Shown one piece after another: positions 62,241 through 64,000 of a stretch of DNA of 64,000 nucleotides. Every line of letters begins with the position of its first letter. Within the stretch, counting starts at the first letter, position 1. Both the position numbers and the translations under genes were made by a program. Below the pieces are notes generated by a model that searched no databases, had not been told where the DNA came from, and saw nothing but the letters and a program-made list of their open reading frames with translations. Source of the DNA: Gemmatimonadota bacterium (GTDB taxonomy: Bacteria; Gemmatimonadota; Gemmatimonadetes; Gemmatimonadales; Gemmatimonadaceae); contig JAIOPJ010000055.1 in the NCBI GenBank assembly GCA_021413975.1, forward strand, positions 1 through 64,000, written 5' to 3'.

Positions 62241-63266
62241 TCAGCGCTTCAGCAACCGCACCCCACCCGACCCCGTCGACACCTTGATCATCGGCCCGCC
62301 GGCCCCGATCCGCCCGCGCAGTTCGCGGCGCCGGTAGCCATCCATGGTGACCGCGAAATCGGTCGAGATCCCCCCGGACCCGGTCTCGATGTCGAGGTCC
62401 GCCGCCGCGTCCGCGGGCAGCGCGAACGAGACACTCCCCGAGCCGGTGTCGATGTTGGTGCGCCCCGGCACCTTGGTGAGCCCCACCCGGACGCTCCCCG
62501 AGCCGGTGTCCACGAAGAGGTCGTCCGTCGTGAGCCCGTCGACCGTCACCGAACCCGAGCCCACCTCGACGGAGAAGCGGTCCGCCTGCACGTCGCGCGC
62601 GTCGACGCTGCCCGAGCCGGCGTCGACCTTCACGCTCGTCATCCGCAGTCCGATCAACGTCGTCGACCCGCTGCCGGTGTCCACATCGAGTTCACCGCCC
62701 GCGCCCTCGACGCGCACCGATCCCGATCCCGCGTCGATCACGAGTCGCCCCTTGGTGCCGGCCGTACGCACGCCGGCCGAATGGACGTCGAGTCGCAGGT
62801 CGGATTCCACCTGATCGGCCGAGACGTTCCCGACGGCGAGGTTCACTTCGACGCGCTTGCCCGCAGGGACCTTCACGACCAGGTCCGCGTGCGCTTGGAG
62901 ACCGCTGCCGTAGGTCCGTACGGTGGTGCGGCGTCCGCCCGAGCCCCAGTCGCCTTTGAACGTGCCGTCGCTCCTGACCGTCAGCGTCGACGAACTGCGC
63001 GAATCCCCGCCTCCCCGGTAGACGATCTCGTCGCCCGGGTAGCGGATCGTGAGCGTTCCGCCGATGGCCACGACCTCGAGCCGACGTGCATCGCTGCCGC
63101 CGCGGGTGACCTCGACGACCACGTCGTTCCCCGTTCCGCGTTCGAGCCGCACCTCGCCGGCGAGGTTCCAGATGGTGATCGCGGCGCCGCTGAGCACGTG
63201 GCGTTCCTGGGCCTGCAGCGCGAGCGGGAAGAGCAGGGCCGCGAGGGTCGGACGGAGGAATCGCAT
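62241..63266 (-). CDS. DUF4097 beta-helix protein
   Basis: A 341-residue exported protein with signal (LRPTLAALLFPLALQAQ). The second half is a right-handed beta-helix-like series of about 20-residue repeats with (D/V)xGSGSV, at least six times: VIDAGSGSVRVEG, DVDTGSGSTTLIG, KVDAGSGSVDARD, SVEVGSGSVTVDG, FVDTGSGSVRVG and NIDTGSGSVSF. The family (adhesin-like DUF4097) has no known function, perhaps surface or cell-wall association. ATG 63266. Confidence 0.85.
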   Translation of the reverse strand: MRFLRPTLAALLFPLALQAQERHVLSGAAITIWNLAGEVRLERGTGNDVVVEVTRGGSDARRLEVVAIGGTLTIRYPGDEIVYRGGGDSRSSSTLTVRSDGTFKGDWGSGGRRTTVRTYGSGLQAHADLVVKVPAGKRVEVNLAVGNVSADQVESDLRLDVHSAGVRTAGTKGRLVIDAGSGSVRVEGAGGELDVDTGSGSTTLIGLRMTSVKVDAGSGSVDARDVQADRFSVEVGSGSVTVDGLTTDDLFVDTGSGSVRVGLTKVPGRTNIDTGSGSVSFALPADAAADLDIETGSGGISTDFAVTMDGYRRRELRGRIGAGGPMIKVSTGSGGVRLLKR

Positions 63267-63385
63267 CGGGGGCTCTGGTGAGGGTCTGGCCGGCACTACG
63301 GGGGGCGCGGCGATCCGGGTTCAGGTATTGGACAGGCGTGCTGCCTCAAAGGGTTTGGAGGTGGCGGACAGCTCTAGCCGATGAT

Positions 63386-63568
63386 TTCACCACCGAGGCA
63401 CCGAGGACACCGAGGAGGACCACGTGTGCTCGACGGGTGGTGCTCCGGGCGGATGATCGTATGGAAGTGGGGAGCTCTGCCCGTTCCTCGCGCTCCCCGT
63501 TCGCCGTGTCGCTGTCCTCGCGTCCTCGCCGCTCTGGTTCCCGGTGTCCTCGGTGCCTCGGTGGTGAA
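63386..63568. repeat. Long inverted-repeat element C
   Basis: Left arm 63386-63415 (TTCACCACCGAGGCACCGAG, then GACACCGAGG) pairs 28 of 30 with right arm 63539-63568. The element is about 183 bp and lies in the gap 63267-63621 between divergent genes, where I see no other genes. Interior has CGTTCCTCGCGCTCCCC, shared with element B (CGTACCTCGCGCTCCCC). Confidence 0.75.
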
Positions 63569-63621
63569 GAGCCGTTCTCCCGCGCCGCGAACCCAACCCC
63601 TGCGCACTACGTTTACCTCGC

Positions 63622-64000
63622 GTGATCGCTCTCCTCGCCTCCATTCAAGCCGTCCTCGCACTGCTGCTGGCCAGCCGCCTCATCGGCGGCCGCTCGCGCC
63701 GCGCGGCGGAGGCCCCGAAGGTCGACGGACTCGACACCCCCGGGCTCACGATCGTCGTCGCCTGCCTCAACGAGGCCGCGCGCATCGGCCCCTGCCTCGA
63801 GGGACTCATCGGGCAGGGGAAGCCCGTGACGGAGATCCTCATCATCGACTCGGGAAGCACCGACGGCACGCGCGACCTGATCGCCGCGGCGGCCGAACGA
63901 GACCCGCGCATCAGGCTCATCACCGATCCACCGCTCCCGGGCGGGTGGGTCGGCAAGGCCTGGGCACTCCAACACGGCATGTCGCTCGCGACGAACCCAT
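63622..64000 (+). CDS. Family 2 glycosyltransferase (5' part; runs off the right end)
   Basis: A GTG start at 63622 gives one hydrophobic N-terminal helix (IALLASIQAVLALLLASRLI), then LTIVVACLNEAARIGPCLEG, EILIIDSGSTDGTRDL and the segment PPLPGGWVGKAWALQHG, typical of glycosyltransferase 2 proteins of the carotenoid/hopanoid type (CrtQ/HpnB-like). About 126 codons are visible with no stop. Membrane attached. Its substrate is unknown and the assignment to CrtQ or HpnB is tentative. Confidence 0.8.
   Translation, partial: MIALLASIQAVLALLLASRLIGGRSRRAAEAPKVDGLDTPGLTIVVACLNEAARIGPCLEGLIGQGKPVTEILIIDSGSTDGTRDLIAAAAERDPRIRLITDPPLPGGWVGKAWALQHGMSLATNP

Noticed and set aside
62241-63266. Repeated codons in the DUF4097 gene as a possible DNA repeat array.
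   Set aside because: The repeat is at protein level; DNA units differ and are in frame.

Overview
The window is a 64 kb, very GC-rich stretch of bacterial chromosome from an organism with an outer membrane. I see no rRNA, tRNA, transposase, phage or plasmid genes. The mix of genes points to Gemmatimonadota or a close relative: carboxypeptidase-regulatory-domain TonB receptors, Ig-like and beta-propeller lipoproteins, a DUF4097 beta-helix protein, a DUF6929-type protein, LpoB-type lipoproteins and many hybrid kinases. This assignment is an inference from gene content, not a phylogenetic result. Genes are tightly packed, often with ATGA, GTGA or TGATG stop/start overlaps, and long open frames antisense to real genes are common because of the base composition.

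Region by region. 1-4696 (minus): a metal-uptake operon (His/Cys-rich small protein, outer-membrane porin, ZnuA-like binding protein, ZnuB-like permease, no ATPase seen) ending in a BaiN-type flavoprotein that runs off the left edge. 4783-10980: an EAL/HDOD signalling protein, an Ig-like lipoprotein, a PQQ-type sugar dehydrogenase, a zinc metallopeptidase, a DUF3465 protein and a DUF6929-like protein. 10977-19581: two large hybrid histidine kinases of different N-terminal type, small membrane proteins, a pilin-like protein with its membrane partner, and an outer-membrane protein. 19897-20781: a calpain-like protease whose expected catalytic Asn is Ser. 20854-29728: a SusC/RagA-like TonB receptor followed by a compact lanthipeptide operon: a 57-residue precursor with a double-glycine leader, a luciferase-like flavin/F420 oxidoreductase, a full-length LanB dehydratase and a LanC cyclase. 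This cluster is the best candidate for an undescribed system.

29813-38391 (minus): a cyclic-di-GMP block with a GGDEF-EAL enzyme, a FIST sensor, a membrane HD-GYP phosphodiesterase, a second pilin-like protein carrying a 12-glycine insertion, a class C beta-lactamase-like hydrolase and a stand-alone HD-GYP paralogue. 38737-49471: lipoproteins, an exported LMW-phosphatase-like protein, an Fpg-type DNA glycosylase, an M28 peptidase, a metallophosphoesterase with a CcdC-like protein, a TonB C-terminal-domain protein and a GyrI-like protein. 49621-54698: a tandem double-domain rifampicin ADP-ribosyltransferase (Arr), membrane proteins, a penicillin acylase-family hydrolase and an AIM24-like protein.

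54933-58011 (plus): a three-gene lipoprotein operon led by an LpoB-type penicillin-binding-protein activator. 58012-64000: a nitronate monooxygenase-like enzyme, a DUF4442 thioesterase-fold protein, oligopeptidase B, a DUF4097 protein and the start of a family 2 glycosyltransferase. Three intergenic inverted-repeat elements with matched arms lie in this last segment. Short dispersed and tandem repeats also sit in the gaps between 54.7 and 59.8 kb.
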